A stretch of DNA of 64,000 nucleotides from Nocardioides jishulii (GTDB lineage Bacteria > Actinomycetota > Actinomycetes > Propionibacteriales > Nocardioidaceae), in NCBI RefSeq assembly GCF_006007965.1, contig NZ_CP040748.1:3472001-3536000 (forward strand). Reading direction: 5' to 3'. Shown here one piece after another: positions 1-9,103 of the stretch; position 1 is the first letter of the stretch; every line of letters starts with the position of its first letter. The translations under genes were made by a program, and so were the position numbers. The notes beneath the pieces are model-generated. The model had not been told where the DNA came from. It ran no database searches and was given only the letters and a program-made list of their open reading frames with translations.

Positions 1-33
1 GGGGCGGTCCGCCTGCCCGGACGTCTGGCTCAT
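1..33 (-). CDS. Start of an unidentified gene running off the left edge
   Basis: A reverse-strand ATG at 33-31 is preceded by purine-rich ribosome-binding sequence (GAGGAG and AGAAGG at about 37-52). It opens a frame that leaves the window after 11 codons (M-S-Q-T-S-G-Q...). It lies downstream of, and in the same direction as, the GT87 gene. No function can be assigned from so short a stretch. Confidence 0.3.
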   Translation of the reverse strand, partial: MSQTSGQADRP

Positions 34-97
34 CAGCCTTCTCTCCTCGCGGGGCGACGGCCGGCATCAGCAGACCGTCGGAGGACAACGCTGTCGT

Positions 98-1261
98 TCA
101 ACGATGGTGCGCACACGCCGTGCAGTCTGGCAACCGTCGACGAGCGACGACCCCCAGCGCCACCACGCCGAGCACCACGTAGGGACCTGAGGCGGCCACC
201 TGGAGCGGGTCCCACGAGAGCTCGGAGTCGTTGCCGGGGAGCGCCCACACGGCGTACGTCGCAGTAGTCGCCAGCACCGTGAGCAGGAGCAGCCACGAGC
301 GTTGCCACCCGAGCACCAGCATCGGCACGCACCAGACCCAGTGGTGCGTCCACGAGATGGGCGAGACCAGGAGCCCGGTCGCGGCCATGGCCACCAACCC
401 GCCCAGCTCGTCGCCGGCGCGGCTGGCCCGGAGAGCCACGACGGTCCCCACGAGCAGGACGGCGAGCACGACCACGAGCGTCACGGCGAGCTGCCAGGCG
501 TCGGGGTCGCGGTCTCCGAAGGCGCGGACCAGCCATCCCCGCACCGACTGGTTCGACACGTTCTCGGGCCGCCCGGCCCGTCGGTCGTCGACGAGGTGGC
601 GCGTCCAGAAGTCCCACGTCGCACGGGGAGCGACGAGCGCTGACAGCGCCACCGTGCCGACCGCCGTCACGGCGGCCGTCGCCCCGGCCCGGCGGGGCCC
701 GGCCAGCAGCAGGTAGACGATGAAGATCGCCGGAGTCACCTTCAGGCCGGCGGCCAGGCCGGTGCCCACGCCGGCCCACCGCGTGTCTCGCAGCACGGTC
801 AGGTCGGCGAGGACGAGGGCGACGAGCAGCAGGTTGACCTGGCCGAACCCGAGGGTGGACTGCACCGGCTCGCACCACACGGCGACGGCGAGCACGCCCG
901 CCGTACCGATGGTCAGTCGGCGGCCCTCGACACCGGCGAGGCGGAGCGCGAGGTGACCCACCACCGCCAGCAGGAACACGTTGGCGAGCACCGATGCCGG
1001 CTCGAGGAGCCCCATCGGCAGGAAGGTCGCCGGCACGAAGACCATCGCCGCGAACGGCGGGTAGGTGGCGAGACCCGTCACCCCCGGAAGGGGGCCGTAG
1101 AGGTCCCACCCGTGCCGCAGTGCCATGCCCTCAGCGCGGTAGATGCCCAGGTCGTAGAAGTCGGGTACGAGGTCGCCCTGGATCGTCCGGAGCGCCAGGA
1201 GGCAGGCCACCGACACGGCGGCGAGCGTCCAGGCGATCCTGGGAGTCAGGGTCGGCACCAC
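98..1261 (-). CDS. GT87 (DUF2029) polyprenyl-phosphate-sugar glycosyltransferase
   Basis: A polytopic membrane protein of about 387 residues, with hydrophobic helices through most of its length. It resembles actinobacterial GT87 mannosyl/arabinofuranosyltransferases, which use a polyprenyl-phosphate sugar on the outer face of the membrane. The acidic first-loop segment (DFYDLGIYRAEG) and the GLAAGLKVTPAIF stretch are typical of the family. I place the start at a GTG at 1261, just before the first helix; an open frame continues upstream but is only the antisense-like shadow of the alcohol dehydrogenase. No clear ribosome-binding site is visible. The gene lies 14 bp after the alcohol dehydrogenase stop and may be co-transcribed with it. 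A second GT87 gene sits at 31-32 kb. The sugar and acceptor are unknown. Confidence 0.75.
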   Translation of the reverse strand: MVPTLTPRIAWTLAAVSVACLLALRTIQGDLVPDFYDLGIYRAEGMALRHGWDLYGPLPGVTGLATYPPFAAMVFVPATFLPMGLLEPASVLANVFLLAVVGHLALRLAGVEGRRLTIGTAGVLAVAVWCEPVQSTLGFGQVNLLLVALVLADLTVLRDTRWAGVGTGLAAGLKVTPAIFIVYLLLAGPRRAGATAAVTAVGTVALSALVAPRATWDFWTRHLVDDRRAGRPENVSNQSVRGWLVRAFGDRDPDAWQLAVTLVVVLAVLLVGTVVALRASRAGDELGGLVAMAATGLLVSPISWTHHWVWCVPMLVLGWQRSWLLLLTVLATTATYAVWALPGNDSELSWDPLQVAASGPYVVLGVVALGVVARRRLPDCTACAHHR

Positions 1262-1275
1262 GCGGCGGATGGGGC

Positions 1276-2316
1276 TCAGTCGCGGAAGAGCGCGACCTTG
1301 AGCGCGCCGGTGTCGGAGGCGCGCTCGAAGACGTCGTAGCCGTCCTGCATCTCCTCCAGGCCGAAGCGGTGCGTCACGAAGCCCTCGGTGTTCACCCGAC
1401 CTTCGCCCATCAGCCGCAGCAGCGTGGGGGTGGAGTAGGTGTCGACCAGCCCGGTCGTGATGGTGACGTCCTTGATCCAGAGGTCCTCGAGGTGCAACGT
1501 CACCGGCGAGCCGTGCACGCCGACGTTCGCCACCGTGCCCCCCGGGCGCACCAGGCTGGTGCACAGCTCGAACGTCGCCGGGATGCCGACGGCCTCGATC
1601 ACGGTGTCGAAGCCCAGCCCTTCGGTGTAGGCCTCCAGCTCGGCGCGTACCTCGTCCGGGCCGGGGACCGCGAGGTCAGCCCCGAAGTGCACCGCCGCCT
1701 CACGCCGGCTGCTGGCAGGGTCCACGACCACGATGCGTGAGGGAGTGAGCAGCCGCGCGGTGATCACGGCGGCGAGGCCGACGGGGCCTGCCCCGACGAT
1801 CACCACGCTCGACCCGGGCGCCACCCGGCCGTTCAGCACGCCGACCTCGTACGCCGTGGGCAGGATGTCCGCGAGCAGGAGTGCCTGCTCGTCGGGGATG
1901 GTCTCGGGGAGCTTGTGGAGGCCACGGTCCGCGAAGGGAACGCGCACCAGCTCAGCCTGGGTGCCGTTGATGAGGTGGCCGAGGGCCCAGCCGCCGCCGC
2001 GCAGGCACTGGCCGTCCTGGTTGGCCCGGCAGAAGCGGCAACGGCCACACCCTCCGACGCAGGAGACGAGCACCCGGTCTCCCACCTTCACCCCACTGAC
2101 GCTGGTGCCGATCTCCATCACCGTGCCGACGGCCTCGTGGCCGAGGATGGTTCCCCGGGTCACCTCGGGCACGTCGCCCTTGAGGATGTGGAGGTCGGAG
2201 CCGCAGATGGTGACCGCGTCCACCCTGACGAGCGCGTCCTCCGGGCTCTCCACCGTGGCATCGGGGACGTCCTTCCAGATCCGTCGTCCGGGGCCGTCAT
2301 AGGTCATCGCCTTCAT
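1276..2316 (-). CDS. Zinc-dependent medium-chain alcohol dehydrogenase
   Basis: 346 residues, normal for the medium-chain dehydrogenase/reductase family. The catalytic-zinc ligands are visible (C38 in CGSDLH, H60-E61 in GHEAVG). So is the structural-zinc cysteine cluster (C90, C93, C96, C104) and a Rossmann GAGPVG motif for NAD(P). The protein should oxidise an alcohol or polyol to the aldehyde or ketone; the substrate cannot be told from sequence. The ATG at 2316 is chosen because AGGAGAG lies 4 nt upstream and the protein then starts MKAMTYDG, as relatives do; the frame is open for 42 codons further up without family similarity. It is followed closely by the GT87 gene. Confidence 0.85.
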   Translation of the reverse strand: MKAMTYDGPGRRIWKDVPDATVESPEDALVRVDAVTICGSDLHILKGDVPEVTRGTILGHEAVGTVMEIGTSVSGVKVGDRVLVSCVGGCGRCRFCRANQDGQCLRGGGWALGHLINGTQAELVRVPFADRGLHKLPETIPDEQALLLADILPTAYEVGVLNGRVAPGSSVVIVGAGPVGLAAVITARLLTPSRIVVVDPASSRREAAVHFGADLAVPGPDEVRAELEAYTEGLGFDTVIEAVGIPATFELCTSLVRPGGTVANVGVHGSPVTLHLEDLWIKDVTITTGLVDTYSTPTLLRLMGEGRVNTEGFVTHRFGLEEMQDGYDVFERASDTGALKVALFRD

Positions 2317-2497
2317 GGTGCTCTCCTGGGTTGGGGGCTCGACACGTCGAGCCTCCGTCCGAAAGAGGGGTGCACGGCACGGTCCTAGGACCCGGTGGGC
2401 CGTGACCTTTGCCTCCGTCCTGCCTGACGTTGTCCCCGTCATCCGCGGCGAACAGGGGGTCAGCGTCGATCACGGCCGCGGAGGCCGTGAAACGCCG

Positions 2498-2533
2498 AAG
2501 GGCCACCGTGACCGGGTGGTCACGATGGCCCTT
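2498..2533 (-). terminator. Stem-loop downstream of the DUF3352 gene
   Basis: Two 16-nt arms (2498-2513 and 2518-2533) pair with a single mismatch around a 4-nt loop. The hairpin starts 12 bp beyond the stop of the reverse-strand DUF3352 gene, so it is the likely terminator for that transcript. There is no long T-run after it. Confidence 0.6.
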
Positions 2534-2544
2534 CTGGGTGGGTC

Positions 2545-4023
2545 TCAGCGCAGCGACAACCGCGCGGTGAAGGTGGAGCTCTCGGCGTCGCCGGAGACGG
2601 AGAACCCGAAGGCGTCGAGGGGTGCGAAGCCGCGGTCGGGGTCCTCCTCGGCGGTGACCAGCTCGTCGAAGAGACGGCCGATGTCGACGAACCCGACCGC
2701 GGAGGCGGTGGAGGCGTCGGCGACGACCTTCCTGAACCGCTCGTTCCCACCCAGGCCTCCGGCCTCGGCCAGGGCGAGCGCGTCAGCGGAGGAACCGGCG
2801 ACGTAGTGGTCGGCGCGAGCCTCGGCGTACACGTCGTCGGCAGCGGCACCGGTCTCGCCCACGAGCGTCTCGATGAGGGACAGGACCCTCGCAGCGTCGG
2901 CGGTGCGGACCTTGCCGAAGACGGTGAGGTCCTCGGGGTCGCCGGGGCTCATCGTGGCACCGGCGGCCAGGTCGGTCCCGAGGATCGCGCGAAGGTCGTC
3001 GGGCAGGTCCAGGTCGAGCCTGCCCTCGGCCTCGGCGAGCATCTCGTCGGTGACCGCGCCGCTCTCGGCGAGGGAGTCGTACAGCGAGACCGCCGCCTCG
3101 CCCAGCCCGGAGACCGACACGGCAGCCACGGTGTCGGCGGGGAACTCGTTGACCAGGCCGGTGCCGGGCACGGAGGCGGGCTGCTCGATGCCGGTGGAGA
3201 GGTCGAGGGCCTTCGTGACGAACTCGATGTGGTCGGACTGGGCGTTGATGCCCATCACGAGGCTGCCGGTCGGCTCGAACTTGATGGGGTCGGCCGCGTC
3301 GGTGTCCACGTCGTAGAGGTCGAGGAGGTCCGCGGTCACGTCTTCGGGCATGGCGTCGTAGGTGGCCTCGACGTCGGCCCAGGCGGTGACGATCTGGTCG
3401 CCGCCGAGCGCCTCGATGTCGCCCTGGTAGTCGGCGTCGGCGGCGAGCACCTGCTCGGTCCCGGCGACCTCGTCGGCGATCTTCTGGTCCTCGGCGATGA
3501 CGACGTAGTCACCGCTGACGGCCCATGCGACGTCGTCGATCTCCTCGGCGCTCGGCGGGTCGGTCTCGAGGTCCGACGCGGCGCTCGCCTCGACCTTCTC
3601 CAGCCCGGCCTGCATCTTCTCCTCGTCGGTGAACTCGACCACCATCACCGGCGTGACGCTGTCCTGGCCGTCCGGGATGGCCGCGAGGGCTGCCCGGTCA
3701 CCGAGCCACGGCTTGATGTCCTTGTCGTAGTCGATGCCGTCCAAGCTGTCGGCGAAGAGCGGCTCCAGGAGGTCGTCCTTGATGCTGTCCTCCGAGGAGA
3801 CCTCGACGTCCTCGAACTTCTTCGACAACTTGTAGAGGTTGACCTTCTGCCCGGCGGCGGGGTCCATGTCGACCTTCACGAACGCGAGCGTGTTCGCAGG
3901 GAGGACGTCCTCAGGCTGGGCTCCGCCCCCGGACAGGAACGAGGTGGCAGCGAAGCCGCCCACCGTCAGGGCTGCGACGCCCACGACGCTCGAAGCGGTG
4001 ATCATGAGGCTCTTCTTGGTCAT
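2545..4023 (-). CDS. DUF3352 family membrane-anchored extracellular protein
   Basis: 492 residues: a short basic N-terminus, one hydrophobic segment (about residues 4-30, ending before SGGGAQPEDVLPANT), then a large acidic domain that should lie outside the cell. The opening after the helix (PEDVLPANTLAFVKVDMDP) and the later repeat of short GLDLS/ASVPGTG-type segments fit DUF3352, a family of unknown function common in actinobacteria. The ATG at 4023 has AAGGA 6 nt upstream; an earlier in-frame ATG at 4062 lacks a good site. It is a single gene followed by a stem-loop. The helix could be a signal anchor or a cleaved signal; no lipobox cysteine is present. Confidence 0.7.
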   Translation of the reverse strand: MTKKSLMITASSVVGVAALTVGGFAATSFLSGGGAQPEDVLPANTLAFVKVDMDPAAGQKVNLYKLSKKFEDVEVSSEDSIKDDLLEPLFADSLDGIDYDKDIKPWLGDRAALAAIPDGQDSVTPVMVVEFTDEEKMQAGLEKVEASAASDLETDPPSAEEIDDVAWAVSGDYVVIAEDQKIADEVAGTEQVLAADADYQGDIEALGGDQIVTAWADVEATYDAMPEDVTADLLDLYDVDTDAADPIKFEPTGSLVMGINAQSDHIEFVTKALDLSTGIEQPASVPGTGLVNEFPADTVAAVSVSGLGEAAVSLYDSLAESGAVTDEMLAEAEGRLDLDLPDDLRAILGTDLAAGATMSPGDPEDLTVFGKVRTADAARVLSLIETLVGETGAAADDVYAEARADHYVAGSSADALALAEAGGLGGNERFRKVVADASTASAVGFVDIGRLFDELVTAEEDPDRGFAPLDAFGFSVSGDAESSTFTARLSLR

Positions 4024-4286
4024 CGGTGTCCTTGGTGCGGCAGGGGCAGTCGTGCCCGGCATGCACGGTCAGCCCGCGCAGGCTCCCCGGGGAGACGCGG
4101 GCACGCACCCGCATGCCTGGGGAGGTCGGAAGAACCTCGAAGCGATTCTTGATCAGCACCACGGTGCAGCGCTCGGTTTTCAGATTTGTGTGACCAAGGC
4201 GCCGTCCTCCGCTGGCGCCGAGCAACCGGCCGCGTCAGGCGTGGCCACCCAGGACCTGCTGGAGGACGGTGACGTGCGTACGCCTG

Positions 4287-5783
4287 TCACTGCGCGGCCT
4301 CGTTGATCCTCTCGTTCGTCTCTCGCAGCTCGTTCAGCCTCGCGGCGTACGACGGGTTCTTGGCGAGGTTGCTGAGCTGGTACGGGTCGCTGACGAGGTC
4401 GAACAGCTCCTCGTGGCCGCGGAAGTTCACGTACGTCCACTGGTTGTCGACGCGCACGCCGGTGTAGAGCGGGTCCGGCTTCGTCGGGCCAGTGTGGTGC
4501 GGCCACCCTGACAGCGGGATGGTGCGCGAGACCTCGCCACGCTTCAGGTACGGACGGAAGTCGACGCCGTCGACCGTGCGGGTCGGCCTTGCGTGGGCGA
4601 TCGCAGCCCACGTGACCGGGATGTCGGCGTTCGTGACGGGCGTGGAGACCTTCTTGCCCTTCGGGATGCCGGGGCCGCGGAGCGTCATCGGCACCTTGAG
4701 CGACTCCTCGTACCAGAACAGCTTGCCGGAGAGGTTGTGCTCGCCGTTGAAGTAGCCGTTGTCGGAGGAGAACATGACGATCGTCCTCGACAGCTGGCGG
4801 GTCTTCTTCAGCGCCCTGATGTGGGAAGCGACCGCTTCGTCGACCGCCAGCAGCGACTCGAGCCGCTGCTGGTAGGACTCACGCATCGCTCTCCGGCCCG
4901 TCGCCGAGCGTGGGGTCGCGGACCTGGGGAAGATCTTGTCGGGGTGGACTCGCATCATGTTCGGCTTGTTCGGCAGGTTCACGAGCCTGAACGTGTTGCG
5001 GTGACGCTTGGCCGGCGAGGGGCTCTTGACGACGTCCTTGGCGAGAACGTCCTTCCAGGTCTCCGGGTCGTCGGGGTCGCGGGGTCCGCCGTGGTGCGGG
5101 GCGACGTAGTTGACCCACATGTACCAGGGCTTCTTATTGCTGGACTTCGCGTTGATCTTCTCGTTCGTGCGTCGAGCGAACTCGTCGGTCTGGTAGCGCT
5201 TGCGGCGCTCGAGCCTGCCGTTGTCGTTGATGACCGTCGTGGAGTAGTTGTAGGTCGCAGCAGCCGAGCCCTGCCAGTTCGACCAGCCCGGCGGGACGTA
5301 CCTCTGCGTGGTGTGCGTGCCGTACCCGTTCAGGTACTTGCCGACGAAGACGGTGTCGTAACCGGCGCGACGCAGCCACACGGGCAGCGTCTCGCGGTCC
5401 ATGAACGAGGCGGCTCCGCCGTAGGGCCCGCTGATCGACAGGGCGCCGTGGCTGGCGGCGTACTGACCCGTCATCAGCGTCGCGCGGGCAGGGACGCAGA
5501 TCGGTGTGGGCGCGATGCCGGACGTGAGGGTCGTGCCCTGGTTGGCGATGAGCCTGCGCGTCTTCGGCATGTACGCCAGGTCAGCCTGCGTGGCGTCGTC
5601 GGCGGTGATCATCAAGATGTTGGGGCGCTTGGACGCCTTCTGCGCAGCCTGCGACACCCCGGAGACCAGTGCTCCACGGTCCTGCGCGGAGGCAGAGGCT
5701 GGCGGGGCGACGACGGCGACGCACGTCGCCAGGGCAGACGTCGCCAGGGTGATCCCGAGGACCGGGTGGGAGCGTGGCTTCAC
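4287..5783 (-). CDS. Secreted arylsulfatase-type sulfatase
   Basis: 498 residues with a Sec-type signal peptide ending near an A-S-A-S-A run (about residues 28-33). The mature part opens with RPNILMITADD, where the two aspartates (D62, D63) are metal ligands. It then has the CVPAR motif (C96-R100), the CxPxR signature whose cysteine is converted to formylglycine. A later SSDNGY carries the second Asp-Asn metal pair. It should hydrolyse sulfate esters outside the cell; the substrate is unknown. The GTG at 5783 is chosen because AGGAGG lies 6 nt upstream and the protein then begins directly with the signal peptide; the open frame continues 82 codons upstream without coding character. Activity would need a formylglycine-generating enzyme, not seen in this window. 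Confidence 0.87.
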   Translation of the reverse strand: MKPRSHPVLGITLATSALATCVAVVAPPASASAQDRGALVSGVSQAAQKASKRPNILMITADDATQADLAYMPKTRRLIANQGTTLTSGIAPTPICVPARATLMTGQYAASHGALSISGPYGGAASFMDRETLPVWLRRAGYDTVFVGKYLNGYGTHTTQRYVPPGWSNWQGSAAATYNYSTTVINDNGRLERRKRYQTDEFARRTNEKINAKSSNKKPWYMWVNYVAPHHGGPRDPDDPETWKDVLAKDVVKSPSPAKRHRNTFRLVNLPNKPNMMRVHPDKIFPRSATPRSATGRRAMRESYQQRLESLLAVDEAVASHIRALKKTRQLSRTIVMFSSDNGYFNGEHNLSGKLFWYEESLKVPMTLRGPGIPKGKKVSTPVTNADIPVTWAAIAHARPTRTVDGVDFRPYLKRGEVSRTIPLSGWPHHTGPTKPDPLYTGVRVDNQWTYVNFRGHEELFDLVSDPYQLSNLAKNPSYAARLNELRETNERINEAAQ

Positions 5784-6085
5784 GGGAACCTCCTCGTGAT
5801 CGGCTCGGACGTGGACGGCCAGGAGCCCGTCCAGCGAGACCCCGTTCTCGAGCTGCTGGTACGCCCGTACGCCGTCCGAACCCTTGCCCTCCACGGTCTC
5901 ACGGAGGTGCGCATACGTCACGGTGTGCGGGGACGGGGACGTACGCCACCGATGGCGCCCGCCCCGGCCGCTCGCCGAGGTCGTGCAGATGGATCGATTT
6001 CGCGCCTGAGGTGAGGCAACCACTTCCATTCGGCGTACGTCACTGTGGTCGAGGGGCGATGCTCGACCCTCGGGAAGGAGTCGCG
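5784..6085. promoter_or_regulatory. Divergent intergenic region between sulfatase and sigma factor
   Basis: About 300 bp with no gene, from which the sulfatase reads left and the sigma factor reads right. It contains an inverted pair GACGTACGCC (5939-5948) and GGCGTACGTC (6032-6041). A GGCAAC (6015-6020) before the sigma gene could be an ECF -35, but no matching -10 is convincing. Confidence 0.4.
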
Positions 6086-6613
6086 ATGGCGCGCCGGGAC
6101 GAACAGGGGTTCGTGGAGTTCGTCGACGCCTACGAGGGGCGTCTGCGACGTGCGGCCTTCCTGATCACGGGTGACTGGGCGCTCGCCGACGACGTCACTC
6201 AGGAGGCGCTCGTGCGGATGTACGTCGCACTGCCCCGCCTGGGCCAGGTGGAGAGCCTCTTCGGGTACGCGCGCCGCACCGTGGTCAACGTCGCCATCGA
6301 CGCCGCACGCCGCCGCGGGACGCGGGAACGCTACGAGGCGAAGGAGTCGGTGCCGCCGCCGCTGCCCGACGTCGCGGGGGCCCACGCCGACCGCACCGCG
6401 GTCATGGCCGCGCTCGGCGGGCTCGCGCCCCGGCAGCGGGCGGTGGTGGTCCTGCGCTACTTCGAGGACCTCAGCGTCGCGCAGACCGCCGAGGTCCTGG
6501 GTTGCTCGCAGGGCACCGTGAAGAGCCAGACCGCACGCGGGCTCGACGCCCTGCGCGGCGCACTGGTCGGGGCCGGTTGGCACCACGAGGTGGAACTGGA
6601 AGTGAGTGAGTGA
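6086..6613 (+). CDS. SigE-family ECF RNA polymerase sigma factor
   Basis: 175 residues, the usual size of the small actinobacterial SigE-type ECF factors. Region 2 (about residues 5-75) has the FLITGDWALADDVTQEALVRMY core-binding helix. Region 4 (about 105-165) has LAPRQRAVVVLRYFEDLSVAQTA followed by the GCSQGTVKSQ recognition helix. The ATG at 6086 is preceded by GGAAGGAG at 5 nt, which settles the start against a long upstream open frame. The stop overlaps the start of the following membrane protein, a typical sigma/anti-sigma layout, so its activity is probably controlled by that protein. The signal is unknown. Confidence 0.88.
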   Translation: MARRDEQGFVEFVDAYEGRLRRAAFLITGDWALADDVTQEALVRMYVALPRLGQVESLFGYARRTVVNVAIDAARRRGTRERYEAKESVPPPLPDVAGAHADRTAVMAALGGLAPRQRAVVVLRYFEDLSVAQTAEVLGCSQGTVKSQTARGLDALRGALVGAGWHHEVELEVSE

Positions 6614-7350
6614 TGGTCGATCTCAAGAACCTGCTGGACGACGCCAGCCGCCAGGACGGGCGCGCAGTCGACGCCCTCGACGTCGTCCACGCCGGGCGTC
6701 GCCGCGTACGACGCCGTGGCGTCGTGCGCGCCGGTGCCGCCCTCGCCCTGGTGCTCGTCGTCTCCGCGACGGCGCTCACCGTCCGTCCGTGGGAGTCGGA
6801 AGAGCCCCGCCTGCTCGAACCCGTGAGTCCGCCGGCACCGAAGGTCAGCCCAGTGGCACCGAAGGACAGTGAGTTCACGTCGCCCGGCTCACTGCTGGAC
6901 ATCGGCGAGACGGCACGGGTCCCGGTCGAGCACGCCGATAGGCGAGGCAAGGTCGAGCTCACCGTCACGGCCGTACGTCGCGGCGACACCGCCGACCTGC
7001 TCGCGGACCCCGAAATTTCCGCCGATCTCCGCCAACGCCTCGAGACCGGGCAGATCTGGTACGTCGACGTCACGATCAGGTACCTGTCCGGGAAGATCGG
7101 TGGCTACTACCTGGACTCCGACGTGGAGCCGGTGCTCCGCGGCGGCGGGGGGCACAACCAGGTGAGCTACCTCTTCGACTTCGCGCCGTGCCCGTCGCTG
7201 GGGCTGTCGAGTCCGCCGGTTCCCGGGGAGAGTGTGAAGGACTGCGTCGTCTTCCGGACCCCGCCGGGCACCGACGTGGTCGGGTTGCGCTGGGGGCCGT
7301 TCGAGACCCCTTACTTCGTCGGGACCGAGAAGCCGGTGGTCTGGCGCTAG
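6613..7350 (+). CDS. Single-pass membrane protein, probable anti-sigma partner
   Basis: 245 residues: a cytoplasmic N-terminus of about 35 residues rich in arginine (AGRRRVRRRGVVRAG), one membrane helix (about 38-58), then an extracytoplasmic domain. That domain has two cysteines (in FDFAPCPSLG and VKDCVVF) and beta-rich character. The ATG overlaps the sigma stop in a TGATG arrangement, implying translational coupling. The short N-terminus lacks the HxxxCxxC zinc motif of classical anti-sigma factors, so binding of the sigma is inferred only from position and topology. The outer domain resembles small Ig-like DUF4352-type modules but I cannot assign it firmly. Confidence 0.6.
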   Translation: MVDLKNLLDDASRQDGRAVDALDVVHAGRRRVRRRGVVRAGAALALVLVVSATALTVRPWESEEPRLLEPVSPPAPKVSPVAPKDSEFTSPGSLLDIGETARVPVEHADRRGKVELTVTAVRRGDTADLLADPEISADLRQRLETGQIWYVDVTIRYLSGKIGGYYLDSDVEPVLRGGGGHNQVSYLFDFAPCPSLGLSSPPVPGESVKDCVVFRTPPGTDVVGLRWGPFETPYFVGTEKPVVWR

Positions 7351-7556
7351 GCGTCCTTGGTGGCTGCTCGGCCCCTCACTGCTGGACGACCAGCACTGGC
7401 TGGGCGAGTGTTGCGAGCTAAGGCTGCATCGGTTCCTGCCGGAGGCGAATAGCCCCAATGTGCGGAAGGATCCGCAATCCTCGCCAGCCGACGGCGTGTT
7501 GTGGCCAGAGCCACCGTAAGTCGTCGCGATCGCCTGCGGACGCGCCGGGCGGCACC

Positions 7557-7562
7557 TACGCT
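7557..7562 (+). promoter_or_regulatory. -10 element TACGCT, leaderless start
   Basis: TACGCT fits the actinobacterial TANNNT -10 and ends 8 nt before the ATG at 7571. Transcription would begin about 2 nt before the start codon. No ribosome-binding site is visible, which agrees with leaderless translation. Confidence 0.45.
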
Positions 7563-7570
7563 CGTTGCCC

Positions 7571-8740
7571 ATGGACTGGATGCTGTGGCTCGAGGCAATC
7601 ACAACCCTGGCCACGGTCGCTGCGGTCGCTCTGGCGTGGTGGGCCATCCACCTCGCCCGGGACGCCGTGGAGCTACAGCGCAAGGCCACGCTGCAGGACG
7701 TGACCGTCAACGTCCGCCGGGCCCTCGCCGATCTCACCACTGCGACCAGCGAGTTCAACGCCGAGCTACTGCCTTACTGGAAGGTGAGGTCGGCGGAGCA
7801 CGCGCCTGTCGAGCACCCGGACCGAGCAGCTGTCATCGGCGACGCCTGGGTCCAACAAGAGATCAAGGTGCACGCCCAGGCCCACCTGATGACCGGACTG
7901 GGACGGACCCTCGTCTCTGAGCTGAACGCGATGTACTCGTTCGCGCCGCACGCCTGGGAGAAGGCGGAGATCAAGCGCCTTGAGGCGTGGATCCTGGGGT
8001 TCACCCAAGCCGCTTGGTTCGCGCCGTACTCCGCGCTCGTCTCAAGCGATGAGTTGTCCGACTCACCGTTCAGCATGGTCGACTGGCTCCTCAAGGAGTC
8101 CTACGGAGGACTCCGGGAGTTCGCCATTGACTCGCTCTTCAACGAAATTCCCGGTTTCCCGCGGGAGGACGCCGCCAACGCCGCCAGCGCGTTCTTCGCT
8201 GCGGCGGAGAGCCACGTCGTGGACGCCGTGAACAGCGCGGTCGACCGTGCTGCACAGATGGTCGCGGGCGACCAGTCGCTTAAGGAGTTCCGGTCGAAGC
8301 AGTTCCTCGAGGGGGCACTCCCAAGTGCCGCGAAGGGGACTACCTCGGCAGCGGACGACGAGGCGGGGGCGGCCCCGAATCGGCAGTTCCGCTTCCGGCT
8401 CCGAGGTGGAAACATCCACGAGGGCACGCTGCGCATTCTCATGTCCCATATCGCCACCGACTACGCCGACTACACGTTCGATGAGCGGGTCGCCCTAGCG
8501 CGGCGCCAAGTCTCTGCCCTTCACTTCACCCGAAAGGCACAGGCGGACGGACCCGAGCGTGGCCCGCGCTACCTCGTCACGAGCGCATATGAGCCCCACA
8601 CGTCCGTCCCCCGGCCCGAGGGCGCACCGATCATCTGGGTAGACCCGGACACGGAGGGAGACTTCCTCACCTCCTTCGGCACGCTGGAGCCCATGGATGT
8701 GCGCAAGACCGCGGGCAAGGAGACGACACCTCACGCATAA
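7571..8740 (+). CDS. Uncharacterised membrane-anchored protein
   Basis: 389 residues that I do not recognise. A single hydrophobic helix at the N-terminus (about residues 4-24, LWLEAITTLATVAAVALAWW) is followed by a soluble, largely helical domain with many aromatic residues, and ends in a polar tail. This topology is common in accessory proteins of unknown function near defence genes. The ATG at 7571 is taken because a -10 element places transcription start almost at this codon; a TTG two codons upstream is also open. The gene stands alone, between the sigma-factor pair and a decayed restriction gene, in a patch that looks acquired. Confidence 0.6.
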   Translation: MDWMLWLEAITTLATVAAVALAWWAIHLARDAVELQRKATLQDVTVNVRRALADLTTATSEFNAELLPYWKVRSAEHAPVEHPDRAAVIGDAWVQQEIKVHAQAHLMTGLGRTLVSELNAMYSFAPHAWEKAEIKRLEAWILGFTQAAWFAPYSALVSSDELSDSPFSMVDWLLKESYGGLREFAIDSLFNEIPGFPREDAANAASAFFAAAESHVVDAVNSAVDRAAQMVAGDQSLKEFRSKQFLEGALPSAAKGTTSAADDEAGAAPNRQFRFRLRGGNIHEGTLRILMSHIATDYADYTFDERVALARRQVSALHFTRKAQADGPERGPRYLVTSAYEPHTSVPRPEGAPIIWVDPDTEGDFLTSFGTLEPMDVRKTAGKETTPHA

Positions 8741-9103
8741 AAGGCTGACGCGCTCAGGTGCAAGCACAGCCGCCTTGTCTGCTTCAAAACGCTGCCACCG
8801 TACGAGAGCACGTCGAGCCAAGGCGCCTCGCCGAGTCGAAGGTCGATGCCCTCGAACTTTGACCGGTCCACGCCCCGGGGGAGTCGTTCGTTAGCGTTGA
8901 GCAGCCACCGATATGGAGTCGAGGAGCCGGCCGAGCACAACGCAGAGGTTTGGCGTTTGCCGAGCTTGACGAGTGCGTCGACAAGCAATGACCTTCGCAC
9001 CTTGATCGCCCGTGCAGGTCAGCGTGATCCCACAGGTCACACACGTGCTCCCCGATCAGGAGGCCACAGTGGGTGGGGTCACCATTCGGTTGCCTCTGAG
9101 GTT
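8741..9103. other. Gene-free stretch in accessory patch
   Basis: About 360 bp with no frame that looks coding on either strand. Short frames are present but have poor codon character and no recognisable motif. It may be further decayed DNA belonging to the restriction remnant next to it. Confidence 0.5.

Noticed and set aside
6015-6044. ECF autoregulatory promoter before the SigE-type sigma gene
   Set aside because: GGCAAC is a plausible -35, but no correctly spaced -10 could be found.
8731-9044. Small reverse frames with a CxxC pair near 9040
   Set aside because: A frame gives T-C-V-T-C-G then decays into low-quality sequence with a stop; too short and unsupported to call a zinc-ribbon protein.
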